The position numbers were made by a program, and so were the translations under genes. The notes below the pieces were generated by a model that saw only the letters and a list, made by a program, of their open reading frames with translations, did no database searches and was not told the origin of the DNA. A stretch of DNA of 64,000 nt from Olleya aquimaris. Lineage in GTDB: Bacteria; Bacteroidota; Bacteroidia; Flavobacteriales; Flavobacteriaceae. The stretch covers positions 62,001 to 126,000 of the forward strand of contig NZ_QLLO01000004.1 of NCBI RefSeq assembly GCF_003259525.1, written 5' to 3'. This document shows, piece after piece, positions 25,731 to 35,408 of the stretch. Every line of letters starts with the position of its first letter. The first letter of the stretch is position 1.

Positions 25731-25761
25731 AAAAAAGCCTTGCAATTGCAAGGCTTTTTTT
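25731..25761. terminator. Bidirectional terminator
   Basis: Perfect 30-bp palindrome centred between 25745 and 25746 (arm AAAAAAGCCTTGCAA), between the convergent MORN-type and beta-helix lipoprotein genes. Confidence 0.92.
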
Positions 25762-25777
25762 ATATAATCTCTAAAAT

Positions 25778-26947
25778 TTAGTTTACTGTCCATCCAGTTC
25801 CCCAAGTTGTGTAATCTGTAGTAGTAGCATTACCTTCACCTGTGTAAAAATCGGCATCAGTAAAGGATACTGTAGTATCATTTTTTACTTTAGTAGTAAT
25901 ATCTACAAAAGTAACACCTGTAACTTGTAAATCATTACTTATTACACCATTACCTGTATCCACATCATCTAAATCAAATGCTTCTAAATACCCTGTTATA
26001 TGTACATTAGTAAAAATACCTTGTGTGCCTGCTCTTAGTCTAATAGCTTCAGCATGTCCCGCTGCAGTACCTTCTCCTACAATAGTAAGGTTGTTAACTG
26101 TAGGCTTAGAGAACACACCAGACGCATTACTAAAGTCAGTATTATATCCATCTGCTTCGATAGCTTTGTCATCAGACACTCTATTTGAAATGTAAACATG
26201 ATTTAAAGTTCCTGAAAAACCTTCAGTCCAGTCAACCGAATCATCTTCAGCATTTATTACCGAAATATAATTTACGTTAACTGTACCTCCAAAAAACTCT
26301 ATACCATCATCTTTACCAGCATATGCTTGAATATAGTTTACATCTGTTCCATTACCCACGCCATAAAATGAAAAACCATTATTTTCAGATTGTCCATCTG
26401 CAGCTCCTCCAGAATATTCTACACGAACATAATTTAAAGAACCTGAGTTGTCATCTGCTATATTACCACCATAAGGTAAACTTGCAATTTCTGAAGTAGC
26501 AGTGTTTGTACCAGTTACAGAATTTACTGGAGCTTTACCTAACAAAATGATTCCGCCCCAATCTCCAGCTTGTGGGTTAGAAGCATCAGAAGTAAATACA
26601 ATTGGGCAATCTGCTGTTCCATTGGCTATAATTTTTGCACCTTGAGAAATGGCAATATAAACATTAGCTCCTGATGATAAGGCTTGGATTGTCATACAAG
26701 CAGGAATGGTTAATGTAGTGCCACTAGCCATTATTAACGAACCATTTAATTTGTAAGTATTATTAGCATCTAATGTTAAATCTTCAGTATAAGTTCCAGA
26801 TAAAAATATGGTGTCTGAATTTGATCCTCCTCCAGAAGAATTGTTAATTACACTATTATCATTAATTATGATATCCGCAGTGTCATCTGTTGAGCAAGAG
26901 AATATCATCGATACTAATGCTAGCGATAAGATTAATTGTTTTTTCAT
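25778..26947 (-). CDS. Lipoprotein with right-handed beta-helix-like fold
   Basis: 389 residues. Lipobox MIFSC (Cys18) then a low-complexity Asn/Ser/Gly linker (to about 45). The rest has repeated short strands with Asn, Gly and Asp turns (VNYIQAYAGKDDGIEFFGGT, VNYISVINAEDDSVDW, LNHVYISNR), as in beta-helix or pectin-lyase-like proteins. It is cotranscribed with the TonB-dependent receptor 34 bases upstream, and may serve as its surface substrate-binding partner. Homologues are frequent beside such receptors in marine flavobacteria, but no substrate is known to me. The WTEGFSG/DDSVDW clusters could bind metal ions. Confidence 0.75.
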   Translation of the reverse strand: MKKQLILSLALVSMIFSCSTDDTADIIINDNSVINNSSGGGSNSDTIFLSGTYTEDLTLDANNTYKLNGSLIMASGTTLTIPACMTIQALSSGANVYIAISQGAKIIANGTADCPIVFTSDASNPQAGDWGGIILLGKAPVNSVTGTNTATSEIASLPYGGNIADDNSGSLNYVRVEYSGGAADGQSENNGFSFYGVGNGTDVNYIQAYAGKDDGIEFFGGTVNVNYISVINAEDDSVDWTEGFSGTLNHVYISNRVSDDKAIEADGYNTDFSNASGVFSKPTVNNLTIVGEGTAAGHAEAIRLRAGTQGIFTNVHITGYLEAFDLDDVDTGNGVISNDLQVTGVTFVDITTKVKNDTTVSFTDADFYTGEGNATTTDYTTWGTGWTVN

Positions 26948-26981
26948 TGTTCTTGTTTTTTATTTTTAATTGTATTTAGTT

Positions 26982-29786
26982 TTAAAATTTATATTTAAGT
27001 TGAAGTCCTAAATTTAGTCCTCGTTTATAATCTGTAACTCCTTTTCCGTTAGCAGAAACAACTAATATGTCTCCTTGATTTTGATCTTCTCTTACATATT
27101 GTATGGTTGGGTTTAAAAGGTTTTTTGCACTAAAATTAATTTCGAAATTATCGTTAATTGAATTTTTCCAAATAAAGTCTAATGTTGGTACACTTTTTTC
27201 GACGATGTTACCTAAGTCACCAGAGCCCAATGCATCAATACGGTCAGAGAAATAAGAGAATACTAAATTTGCTACTGGTTTATAGTTTTTAAAAGTAGGA
27301 GAGTAGCTAATATCTGCGTTTAATAATAAAGGTGAAGCACCTTGTAAATTATCTTCATTTCTATTAAATGCTAAATCAAAAGTTCCATCTATATTTTCAT
27401 ATAAATCTTGTTTAGTATTCATATATGTTGCATTAACACCAAATGATAAGTTGGTATTGTCATTTTCATCCACCAAAATATTCTTTCTTAATTCAACTTC
27501 AAATCCATAAATTGTTGCTTGATCTCCTGTTCTAACGTAGCGTTGTGTTCCTGTAGCGTCACCAACTACAACCAAGTTTATTGGGTTATCTATTTGTTTG
27601 GTAAAAGCACCTACAGAAAATATTTCGCTTCTGGTAAAAAACCACTCATACTTTAAATCAATATTTAAGATATCTGAATAACCAAGTACATCAGGATTAC
27701 CACCTATTCTAGTTGAAACATCTTCATAAACAAAAGGAGCTATTTCTTTAAACTCTGGTGTTGACACTGTTTTACTGGCTGAAAAACGTAGATTTTGATC
27801 TTCATTTAAAGCATATTTAATATTCAAACTAGGAAGTATAAATGTTTCATTGGAGCTTTTAGTGTCTATTCCGCTATTCCCTAAGTTAATCACATCATAA
27901 GAAATATTTTGTTCAAAACTCTCTACTCTCACTCCAGGTACAAATAACCATTTGTCTCCTGCTTTAATTTCTGCATCAATATATCCAGCATAGATATTTA
28001 GTTTACCCTGATATGTGTTTTCAAATAAACCTGGTCTATTTGTATTTGATAATGTTGGGTAGGGTTTTAAAACTTTGATTTCATATATTCCGTTTGATTC
28101 GTCATTAAGATTCAAGTTTTCTAAATTGAAAACAGAATCAAAATTGTTGACATCTGCAATCTGGTAACCACTATCTACAATGTCATAACCATATCTAATA
28201 TTATTAAACTGTCTAGTTTTATGACGACCATTATATCCAAAATTTAATTTTAGATTTTCGTTGGCTTTGTAAGTAAGATTAATACGACCATTATATTCAT
28301 CGTCTTCAATTTTTTGGAAATAACGTTGGTTATCAAAAACTACATTACTGTAAAATGTCGGGTTGGTATTAGGGTTATTATCCAACGCAAATTGATAGTT
28401 TTCTACGCTAAAACGCTTTCTGTCTGGTTGATCTGCAAAAACCTTGTTATAACCAAATCCCCAATCTAGTTCTAATTTTCCTGATTTATGGTTACCTAAT
28501 AATTGATTAACAAACATTCTTGTTTGGTCAAACTGTCTATTTTGCTGGTAAAAACCCTTATCTGTTTCAATTATAGCATCTCTATTTCTTCCTTGTCCAT
28601 CTATACCATAATAACCAACTTCATCAGAAGAGCTATTAATAAATACAGAATTAAAACTAATAGCATTATCACTATTTAATTTATAATTTACATTAGCCAT
28701 AGCAGTTGTAGTAGTAGAATACTCATACTCTTCAGAAACATCAAAAGCTTTTTTCTCTACAGTGGTAAAATCAACATTTTTACCTAATCTATACTCATAA
28801 TTATTTTCAAATCCACCCGTTAAAAAGAAACTTAACCTTGAGCCATTTTCAAAATTAAAAGAGCTACCACCAGTTGCACCATAAGACACATTTATAGGTG
28901 TGGCAACAGTTTCTGGGTCTACACCATGAGATAAAATGACAGCAAATGGATTATGTTCATATCTTCCGTAATAACCAAAATATCCAGTGCCTTCGTTTCT
29001 AATAAAACTTTTGTCAATAGCATTAGTATTAAATCCTGTACCAGAAAAAGCATCTATAAATGTACCTCCTTTATGTTCTTTGGATGTGATATCAACGTTT
29101 CCAGCTGAGAAATCTCCATAAAATTGTGCTGCATATGCTTTACTTATTGACACGTTTTGTATGACGTCTGAGGAGAATAAATTTAGGTCAATATTCTTTT
29201 TGTTAACGTCATTTGATGGTAAGGATAAACCATTCATTGTGGTGTTTAAATATCTATCTCCTAAACCACGTACATAAACATTACTAGAGCCTTCTTGTTT
29301 AGATACACCAGAAATTTTAGCAACAGCTCCAGCTGCATCACTAACTCCTTTTCTAGATAACTCTTCTGCACCAATACTTTGTTTGATTTCTACTGCTTTT
29401 TTCTGTTCTAATAAAAGTGCAGTTTCACTTTCGCGTTTGGTGGTAACTGTTTCTAAAACGACTTCGTCCAAAGCTGCTGCGCTAGCAGCCATTACAACAT
29501 CTAATGTAGTTGTCTGTCCAGATGTAACTGTAACAGGTAATCTTTGGGTTTGATAACCAACAAAACTAAATTCTATAGTATAACTTCCAGCTTCTAAGTC
29601 TGTGAAAGAATATGAACCTTCAAAATCTGATGTGGTACCTGTTGATGTGCCAGCTATTAATATGTTTGCAAATGCTAAAGGCTCATTATTAAATTCTTTA
29701 TCTGTTATTTTCCCAGAAATAGAACCAGTTTGAGAGTAACCAACAATACTAAATAACGCAATTATTAAATATGTAATTTTTTTCAT
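26982..29786 (-). CDS. TonB-dependent outer-membrane receptor
   Basis: 934 residues from the ATG that gives a signal peptide (MKKITYLIIALFSIVGYSQ); the reading frame extends 17 codons upstream but those lie in a promoter-like region. Domains: carboxypeptidase-regulatory-like domain (about 22-108, GSISGKITDKEFNNEPLAFA), plug (about 130-240, with GVSDAAGAVAKISGVS and VYVRGLGDRYLNTTMNG), and a barrel to the C-terminal LQLKYKF. It imports a substrate through the outer membrane with TonB energy. The flanking phosphate genes and an AATGTT site suggest a phosphorus-containing substrate; this is inference. Confidence 0.93.
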   Translation of the reverse strand: MKKITYLIIALFSIVGYSQTGSISGKITDKEFNNEPLAFANILIAGTSTGTTSDFEGSYSFTDLEAGSYTIEFSFVGYQTQRLPVTVTSGQTTTLDVVMAASAAALDEVVLETVTTKRESETALLLEQKKAVEIKQSIGAEELSRKGVSDAAGAVAKISGVSKQEGSSNVYVRGLGDRYLNTTMNGLSLPSNDVNKKNIDLNLFSSDVIQNVSISKAYAAQFYGDFSAGNVDITSKEHKGGTFIDAFSGTGFNTNAIDKSFIRNEGTGYFGYYGRYEHNPFAVILSHGVDPETVATPINVSYGATGGSSFNFENGSRLSFFLTGGFENNYEYRLGKNVDFTTVEKKAFDVSEEYEYSTTTTAMANVNYKLNSDNAISFNSVFINSSSDEVGYYGIDGQGRNRDAIIETDKGFYQQNRQFDQTRMFVNQLLGNHKSGKLELDWGFGYNKVFADQPDRKRFSVENYQFALDNNPNTNPTFYSNVVFDNQRYFQKIEDDEYNGRINLTYKANENLKLNFGYNGRHKTRQFNNIRYGYDIVDSGYQIADVNNFDSVFNLENLNLNDESNGIYEIKVLKPYPTLSNTNRPGLFENTYQGKLNIYAGYIDAEIKAGDKWLFVPGVRVESFEQNISYDVINLGNSGIDTKSSNETFILPSLNIKYALNEDQNLRFSASKTVSTPEFKEIAPFVYEDVSTRIGGNPDVLGYSDILNIDLKYEWFFTRSEIFSVGAFTKQIDNPINLVVVGDATGTQRYVRTGDQATIYGFEVELRKNILVDENDNTNLSFGVNATYMNTKQDLYENIDGTFDLAFNRNEDNLQGASPLLLNADISYSPTFKNYKPVANLVFSYFSDRIDALGSGDLGNIVEKSVPTLDFIWKNSINDNFEINFSAKNLLNPTIQYVREDQNQGDILVVSANGKGVTDYKRGLNLGLQLKYKF

Positions 29787-29809
29787 TTTGACTATTAAAA
29801 TTCTAGGCA

Positions 29810-29817
29810 CAAAGAAA
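29810..29817 (-). promoter_or_regulatory. Candidate -7 box of the TonB receptor operon
   Basis: Minus strand reads TTTCTTTG, one mismatch to TAnnTTTG, 23 bases before the chosen start. A single AATGTTA unit (29836-29842) lies just upstream. Confidence 0.35.
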
Positions 29818-29914
29818 CTCTCATATTGTAAAGTCAATGTTAACTACAGATTAATACTTGTTCACTAAAAAGTTAGCTAAAGGTTATGAGAAATTGTTGT
29901 GTTCAAGATTTAGA

Positions 29915-29932
29915 AAACATTAAGTTAACATT
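29915..29932. promoter_or_regulatory. 11-bp-spaced AACATT repeats between TonB receptor and dgt
   Basis: Plus strand AACATT at 29916-29921 and 29927-29932, exactly 11 bp apart. Same unit as at the PiT and MORN-type promoters but in the opposite orientation. It could serve the receptor operon or dgt. Confidence 0.4.
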
Positions 29933-29990
29933 CAAAAGTGCTTTTGATTATTTTTCAAATAGTTATCTTGCATTCCATTAAATTAGAATT

Positions 29991-31334
29991 ATGAATTGGG
30001 AACAATTACTCTCCTTAAAACGCTTTGGCGACACTAATAAAAGATTAAGACAAGAACAAGATGAAACCCGTTTAGGTTTTGAGGTAGATTATGATCGAGT
30101 AATATTTTCTTCAGAGTTTAGAAGCCTTCAAGATAAAACTCAAGTTATACCACTTTCTCAAACCGATTTTGTACATACTAGATTAACACACAGTTTAGAA
30201 GTTAGTGTGGTAGGTCGATCACTAGGTAGAAAAGTAGGTCAGAAAGTATTAGAAAAACATCCGCATTTACAAAAGGTTCATGGCTATTTGCCAAACGATT
30301 TTGGAGCAATAGTGGCATCTGCTGCTTTAGCGCATGATATAGGTAATCCACCTTTTGGGCATTCTGGTGAAAAGGCTATAGGTGAATTTTTTAAATCTGG
30401 AAAGGGGAAACTGTATAAAGCTAATTTATTAGATAAAGAATATCAAGACTTATGCGATTTTGAAGGAAATGCCAATGGATTTAAAATAGTCACACAAAGT
30501 AGAGCAGGTCGTGAGGGTGGATTAAGACTAAGTTACGCGACTCTGGGTGCTTTTACAAAATACCCTAAAGAATCATTGCCAAAAAAACCAACTAAAAATA
30601 TTGCAGATAAAAAGTATGGATTCTTTCAAAGTGAAAAAGAAGCCTTTCAAGATTTAGCTAAAGAGTTAGGGTTGAAAAAAACAGGTGATGGACAACATAT
30701 AAGTTATGCACGTCACCCTTTAGCTTTTTTGGTTGAAGCTGCAGATGATATTTGTTATACCATAATAGATTTTGAAGACGGAATTAACTTAGGGTTAATT
30801 GAAGAAGAATACGCACTAGAGTACCTTATAAATTTAGTAAGACACTCTATCAATACAAAAAAATACCATCAGTTAACAAATACTAAAGACAGAGTAAGCT
30901 ATCTACGTGCATTAGCCATAAATACTTTAATTAATGAAGCTGTAGAAATCTTTATGAAAAATGAAGAGCTAATTTTAGAGGGAAAATTTAATATTAGTCT
31001 TTTAGATAAAAGCCAATATGAAGCACAAATTAATGATATCATTAAATTAAGTATAGAAAAAGTATACCAATCAAAAGAAGTTATTGATAAAGAAATAGCA
31101 GGATATCAGGTGTTAAATACTTTATTAGAAATTTACACTAAAGCTGTAAACAATAGTTATCAAGGTGTTGCTTCAAATTATGACACATTAATATTGAAAG
31201 GTTTGCCAGCAATTTTAGACTTAAATTCAGATAGTTTGTATCAAAGATTATTAAATGTGTGTCATTATGTATCATTACTCTCGGATAGTCAAGCTATTAT
31301 TCAATACAAAAAAATAAGAGGTTTTAGCTTTTAA
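29991..31334 (+). CDS. dgt: Deoxyguanosinetriphosphate triphosphohydrolase (dGTPase)
   Basis: 447-residue HD-domain enzyme that hydrolyses dGTP (or other dNTPs) to the nucleoside and triphosphate in the cytosol. Motifs: YDRVIFSSEFRSLQDKTQV (34-52), THSLEVS with the first metal His, AALAHDIGNPPFGHSGE (HD motif near 107-108) and DFEGNANGF. The later block SYARHPLAFLVEAADDICY holds the third metal-binding Asp. Length fits the dGTPase family of Bacteroidota. It is divergent from the TonB receptor operon across about 200 bases. Confidence 0.94.
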   Translation: MNWEQLLSLKRFGDTNKRLRQEQDETRLGFEVDYDRVIFSSEFRSLQDKTQVIPLSQTDFVHTRLTHSLEVSVVGRSLGRKVGQKVLEKHPHLQKVHGYLPNDFGAIVASAALAHDIGNPPFGHSGEKAIGEFFKSGKGKLYKANLLDKEYQDLCDFEGNANGFKIVTQSRAGREGGLRLSYATLGAFTKYPKESLPKKPTKNIADKKYGFFQSEKEAFQDLAKELGLKKTGDGQHISYARHPLAFLVEAADDICYTIIDFEDGINLGLIEEEYALEYLINLVRHSINTKKYHQLTNTKDRVSYLRALAINTLINEAVEIFMKNEELILEGKFNISLLDKSQYEAQINDIIKLSIEKVYQSKEVIDKEIAGYQVLNTLLEIYTKAVNNSYQGVASNYDTLILKGLPAILDLNSDSLYQRLLNVCHYVSLLSDSQAIIQYKKIRGFSF

Positions 31335-31420
31335 TCAAATCACTAAAAAATTCCTTTTAACAAAATAATCATTGTATTAATGATAAAAACAATTATTTTT
31401 AAGGACTTAAAAAAAAATCA

Positions 31421-34400
31421 ATGAAAAAGAAATTATTACTACTCACTTCATGTGTGTTAATTTTAGTTGCCTTATTTACAGTAAAATCAGTAGACAAAAA
31501 TACTGCTGTAGTAGATCAAGACATTAGAGAAATCCACAAGAAAAACTTAGAAAACAGTCCGTTTACAAAAACGCAACAATTAAGTAAATCAGAACGTAAA
31601 GCTGAGGGATTACCTCCAAACAAATTCTATGAGCAAGAATGGGAGTTGACAATGAATCCTGTATTGGGACGACCAACTTTTGAAAATTTAAGACAAATTC
31701 GTGCAATTCAAGAAGAAAAAAGACAAGCTTTTGAAGCTGCTAGAGTTCCTGGTGATGCAATAGATAATCCTTGGATAGAAAGAGGACCAAATAATGTTGG
31801 AGGTAGAACCAGAGCCATCATGTTTGATCCTAACGATACGACAAACGAAACTGTTTTTGCAGGAGGAGTTAGTGGTGCTTTATGGAAAAACACTAATATA
31901 TCCAATCCTAGTTCGGGATGGACACGAGTAGATATTCCAGAAAATTTAGCAGTAAGTTGTATAACTTATGATCCAAATAACACAAACATTTTTTATGTAG
32001 GTACAGGAGAGTCTTATGTAGGAGGTGACGTAAATGGAGATGGTGTATGGAAATCTGAAGATGCAGGAACAACTTGGACCAAAGTCTTTGGAGGAATTTC
32101 TGGACCTACAACTTTTGAGTCTGCTTCCGATATTACCATAAACTCGCCAGCAAGTATTGCTGGAGATTATTTGTCTTATCCAACAGTTGCATTTGGTTCT
32201 GAAATTACTTCTGTTATTACTGCAGACTTAATTTTAGCTAATGATACTGCAAGTAGTAATCCAACCTTGGGTTGTACAGCATTTGGTGCTGATGCAACTG
32301 GTAAAATTGCTGTTATTAGAAGAGGAACTTGTAATTTTGATGATAAAGTTAGATTTGCAGAAGATGCTGGAGCTTTAGGAGTGATTATGATGAATAACAT
32401 TGCAGGAACTCCAATCCCAATGGGTGGAGATGATACAACTATCACTATTCCTTCTGTAATGATTTCAAAAGCAGATGGAGACTTGTTAGAAGCTGCATTA
32501 ATCTCAGGGACAGTTAATGGATCTTTAAACCCATCCACAGGGACTTTTACTGGAAACTTAGTACCAGGAATACAATTTGTTAATGACATTAAAGTAAGAA
32601 ATAATGGAGGTGTGTCCGAAGTGTATGTTGCTGCAGGTGATAGCTTTTATGGAGCTGCAAATGCTACAACGTATTTAACAGGTCCAGAATTTGGATTATA
32701 TAAATCTGTAGATGGTGGTGCCAATTGGAATGAACTTTCATTACCATTAACAGCAGATAATAACAAACATTGTCCTAATGATATAGAGATTGGTGCTGAT
32801 AACAATATATGGGTATCAACAATTAATAGTGCAGTATATGGTGATGGTGGTGGAAAAATTTTCCGCTCTGCTAATGGTGTTAACTTTAACTTAGCTAGAA
32901 CTGTACCAGATGCCGACAGAACCCAAATAGCTGTGTCGTCTTCAAACTCAGAAAAAGTATATGTACTTGCAGAAGGAACTACCAATCCTGTTATCATGGA
33001 AAAAACAGAAAATGGATTTGCTGGTAATACTGCAAATTCAATGAGTTTACCTAACGATGCTGATACTGGTATTACTGCTGCAGATTTTACAAGAGGTCAA
33101 GCTTTTTATGACTTGATGTTAGAAGTAGACCCTAATAACGACCAAACCATTTATGCTGGAGGTATTGATTTATTTAAGTCAACTAATGGTGGTACCAACT
33201 GGATACAATTCTCACATTGGTATGGAGGGTTTGGCTTTCAAGAAGTACACGCAGATCAACATGCTTTAGCTTTTGCTAATGGGTCTTCAACTATCATGGC
33301 TTTTGGAAATGATGGTGGTGTGTATTATTCTAGTAATGGTGGATCTATAACATCGTCTAGAAATAAAGATTTTAATACTTCACAATTTTATACTGTAGGT
33401 GTTGGGCCAACTACAGCTTTTACTGGAGACTTTTTTGCTGGTGGATTGCAAGATAACGGAACTCAATTATTCCAAGATGCAGATCCTAACCAGACATCTC
33501 CTTCAGTTGAGCCTTATGGAGGTGATGGTGCTTATACCTTTTTTGATCAAGATGGTACAGATAGATATTTTATCAGGAATTATGTATATAACTCTGGGAT
33601 TAATCTTTACAATTTAGATACAAATACTAATGTTACCATTAATAATGAAAGTGCTTCTAACGGAGCTTTTATTAATCCACAAGCACTAGACTCTAATTTA
33701 GATGTTTTATATTCTAATTATTCTTCAGATGATTTTATAAGAATAAGACGTTACTCAGGTATTAAGTCTTCAGCAACGTTACAGGGTACAAATTTAACTA
33801 ATGTAGATTTTGATAGTAGACCTACTGCGTTTACTGTTTCACCTTATACAACAACATCATCAACTTTATTAGTTGGTACTGTTTTAGGAGATGTATTTAA
33901 AGTAGAAAATGCAGATAGCGCTCCAGTTTGGACAGAATTAGAATTAAATAACATTATTGTTGGAAGTATTTCTGATATAGAATTTGGACAATCTGAAAAT
34001 GATATTTTTGTTACTATTCATAACTACGGAGTACAAAGTATATGGTACACTAGTGATGGTGGTGCCAACTGGTCACCAAAAGAAGGTGATTTACCAGATA
34101 TGCCTGTTAAAGCTATATTACAAAATCCTTTAAATTTAGATGAGGTTATCATTGGTACAGAATTAGGGGTTTGGTACACAAGCAATTTTTCTGACGCGAG
34201 TCCAAACTGGAACCAAGCGTTTAACGGAATGTCTAATGTTAAAGTTATGGATCTAGATTTAAGAGATGATAACACGGTTTATGCTGCCACTTATGGAAGA
34301 GGTGTCTTTTCTGGTAGTTTTGATGCTTTAGATCCAGATGGAGACGAAGATGGTGATGGTATAACTAATGATGTTGACAACTGTATAAACACTCCTAATG

Positions 34401-35404
34401 CAGATCAAGCAGATGCGGATGGAAACGGAATTGGAGATGCTTGTCAAGATACAGATGGAGATGGTATTTTAGACATTAATGATAACTGTCCAACAATTGC
34501 AAATACAGATCAAGCAGATGCAGATGGAAACGGAATTGGAGATGCTTGTGAGGATTCTGATGGTGATGGTATTTTTGATGCTGTAGATAACTGTCCAGAT
34601 ACACCTAACGCAGATCAAGCAGATGGTAATGGTGACGGAATTGGTGATGTTTGTGATACAAGTTACTTGGATGCAGATAATATCTCTATAGAAGTAGTTT
34701 CAGAAACTTGCGAAGGCGAAAACAATGGTCAAGTTATAGTAAATGTTAATGAAACCTTTGTGACTTATACAGCAACTGTAGTGGGTACAGGAGTGAATTT
34801 ATCCGAGCAAATTACAACTAACACCTTCTCTTTTGAAAACTTAGCAGTTGGCTCTTATACTGTTTGTGTTGCAGTTAATGGAACTACTTACGAGCAGTGT
34901 TTTGAAATTAATATTGATGCAGCTGAGGTTATAGAATTAGAAATTATAAATAACTCAGATAATAATAACGATGCGTCAAACTCAAGAACAGTAAATGTAA
35001 GTGCAGGAACCGCTCCTTACACAGTTACATTTAATAATGAAGTCATTAAAATAACAAGCACTCCAATATTTGATATCCAATTAGAGGGTTCTGGAGAGTT
35101 AGAAATTAAAACCTCTAAAGCTTGTGAAGGAACATTTAGGACTACCATTATCAATCAATTAGACATTGTAGCTAGTCCTAATCCTGTTGATGATATGCTT
35201 AAAATATCTTTACCTACTTCTGTTAATCAGGACCAAATAGAGGTTCAAGTATTTGACGTAAATGGTAAATTAGTGTTCAATAAAAACGTTACAAATTTTA
35301 ATTCTAATGTAATCGAGTTACCATTTAGTAACTTAAATAAAGGATTATACTTTGTGAGGTTAAATGTTGATGGACCAAAAGTTTTAAAAATTATAAAAAA
35401 ATAA
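31421..35404 (+). CDS. T9SS-secreted beta-propeller (BNR/VPS10-like) protein with PA and thrombospondin-3 repeats
   Basis: 1327 residues. N-terminal signal anchor (MKKKLLLLTSCVLILVALF), then sortilin/xyloglucanase-like propeller blades with repeated GVWKSEDAGTTWTKV, GLYKSVDGGANW and STNGGTNW (Asp-box type). A protease-associated domain is inserted at about 250-370 (GKIAVIRRGTCNFDDKV). After the propeller come three calcium-binding thrombospondin type 3 repeats (about 971-1083, DNCPTIANTDQADADGNG), a beta domain, and a type A T9SS sorting domain (about 1248-1327, VASPNPVDDMLKISL, ending KVLKIIKK). It is probably a large secreted or cell-surface glycan- or protein-binding factor; no catalytic residues were identified. 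It is followed after four bases by a lipoprotein gene. Confidence 0.88.
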   Translation: MKKKLLLLTSCVLILVALFTVKSVDKNTAVVDQDIREIHKKNLENSPFTKTQQLSKSERKAEGLPPNKFYEQEWELTMNPVLGRPTFENLRQIRAIQEEKRQAFEAARVPGDAIDNPWIERGPNNVGGRTRAIMFDPNDTTNETVFAGGVSGALWKNTNISNPSSGWTRVDIPENLAVSCITYDPNNTNIFYVGTGESYVGGDVNGDGVWKSEDAGTTWTKVFGGISGPTTFESASDITINSPASIAGDYLSYPTVAFGSEITSVITADLILANDTASSNPTLGCTAFGADATGKIAVIRRGTCNFDDKVRFAEDAGALGVIMMNNIAGTPIPMGGDDTTITIPSVMISKADGDLLEAALISGTVNGSLNPSTGTFTGNLVPGIQFVNDIKVRNNGGVSEVYVAAGDSFYGAANATTYLTGPEFGLYKSVDGGANWNELSLPLTADNNKHCPNDIEIGADNNIWVSTINSAVYGDGGGKIFRSANGVNFNLARTVPDADRTQIAVSSSNSEKVYVLAEGTTNPVIMEKTENGFAGNTANSMSLPNDADTGITAADFTRGQAFYDLMLEVDPNNDQTIYAGGIDLFKSTNGGTNWIQFSHWYGGFGFQEVHADQHALAFANGSSTIMAFGNDGGVYYSSNGGSITSSRNKDFNTSQFYTVGVGPTTAFTGDFFAGGLQDNGTQLFQDADPNQTSPSVEPYGGDGAYTFFDQDGTDRYFIRNYVYNSGINLYNLDTNTNVTINNESASNGAFINPQALDSNLDVLYSNYSSDDFIRIRRYSGIKSSATLQGTNLTNVDFDSRPTAFTVSPYTTTSSTLLVGTVLGDVFKVENADSAPVWTELELNNIIVGSISDIEFGQSENDIFVTIHNYGVQSIWYTSDGGANWSPKEGDLPDMPVKAILQNPLNLDEVIIGTELGVWYTSNFSDASPNWNQAFNGMSNVKVMDLDLRDDNTVYAATYGRGVFSGSFDALDPDGDEDGDGITNDVDNCINTPNADQADADGNGIGDACQDTDGDGILDINDNCPTIANTDQADADGNGIGDACEDSDGDGIFDAVDNCPDTPNADQADGNGDGIGDVCDTSYLDADNISIEVVSETCEGENNGQVIVNVNETFVTYTATVVGTGVNLSEQITTNTFSFENLAVGSYTVCVAVNGTTYEQCFEINIDAAEVIELEIINNSDNNNDASNSRTVNVSAGTAPYTVTFNNEVIKITSTPIFDIQLEGSGELEIKTSKACEGTFRTTIINQLDIVASPNPVDDMLKISLPTSVNQDQIEVQVFDVNGKLVFNKNVTNFNSNVIELPFSNLNKGLYFVRLNVDGPKVLKIIKK
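34401..34654 (+). repeat. Thrombospondin-3 coding repeats, 105-bp period
   Basis: A 44-base segment beginning CAGATCAAGCAGATG recurs at 34401, 34506 and 34611, exactly 105 bp (35 codons) apart. The first two copies are almost identical in DNA and the third has diverged, consistent with recent internal duplication. Confidence 0.85.
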
Positions 35405-35408
35405 GAAG

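Noticed and set aside
31368-31384. Inverted repeat ATCATT-GTATT-AATGAT before the T9SS propeller gene
   Set aside because: Only six-base arms in very AT-rich DNA and no promoter box beside it; likely chance.
32176-32997. Minus-strand frames of 116-137 codons opposite the T9SS propeller gene
   Set aside because: Composition is the complement of Asn/Gly/Thr-rich coding sequence; no family resemblance.
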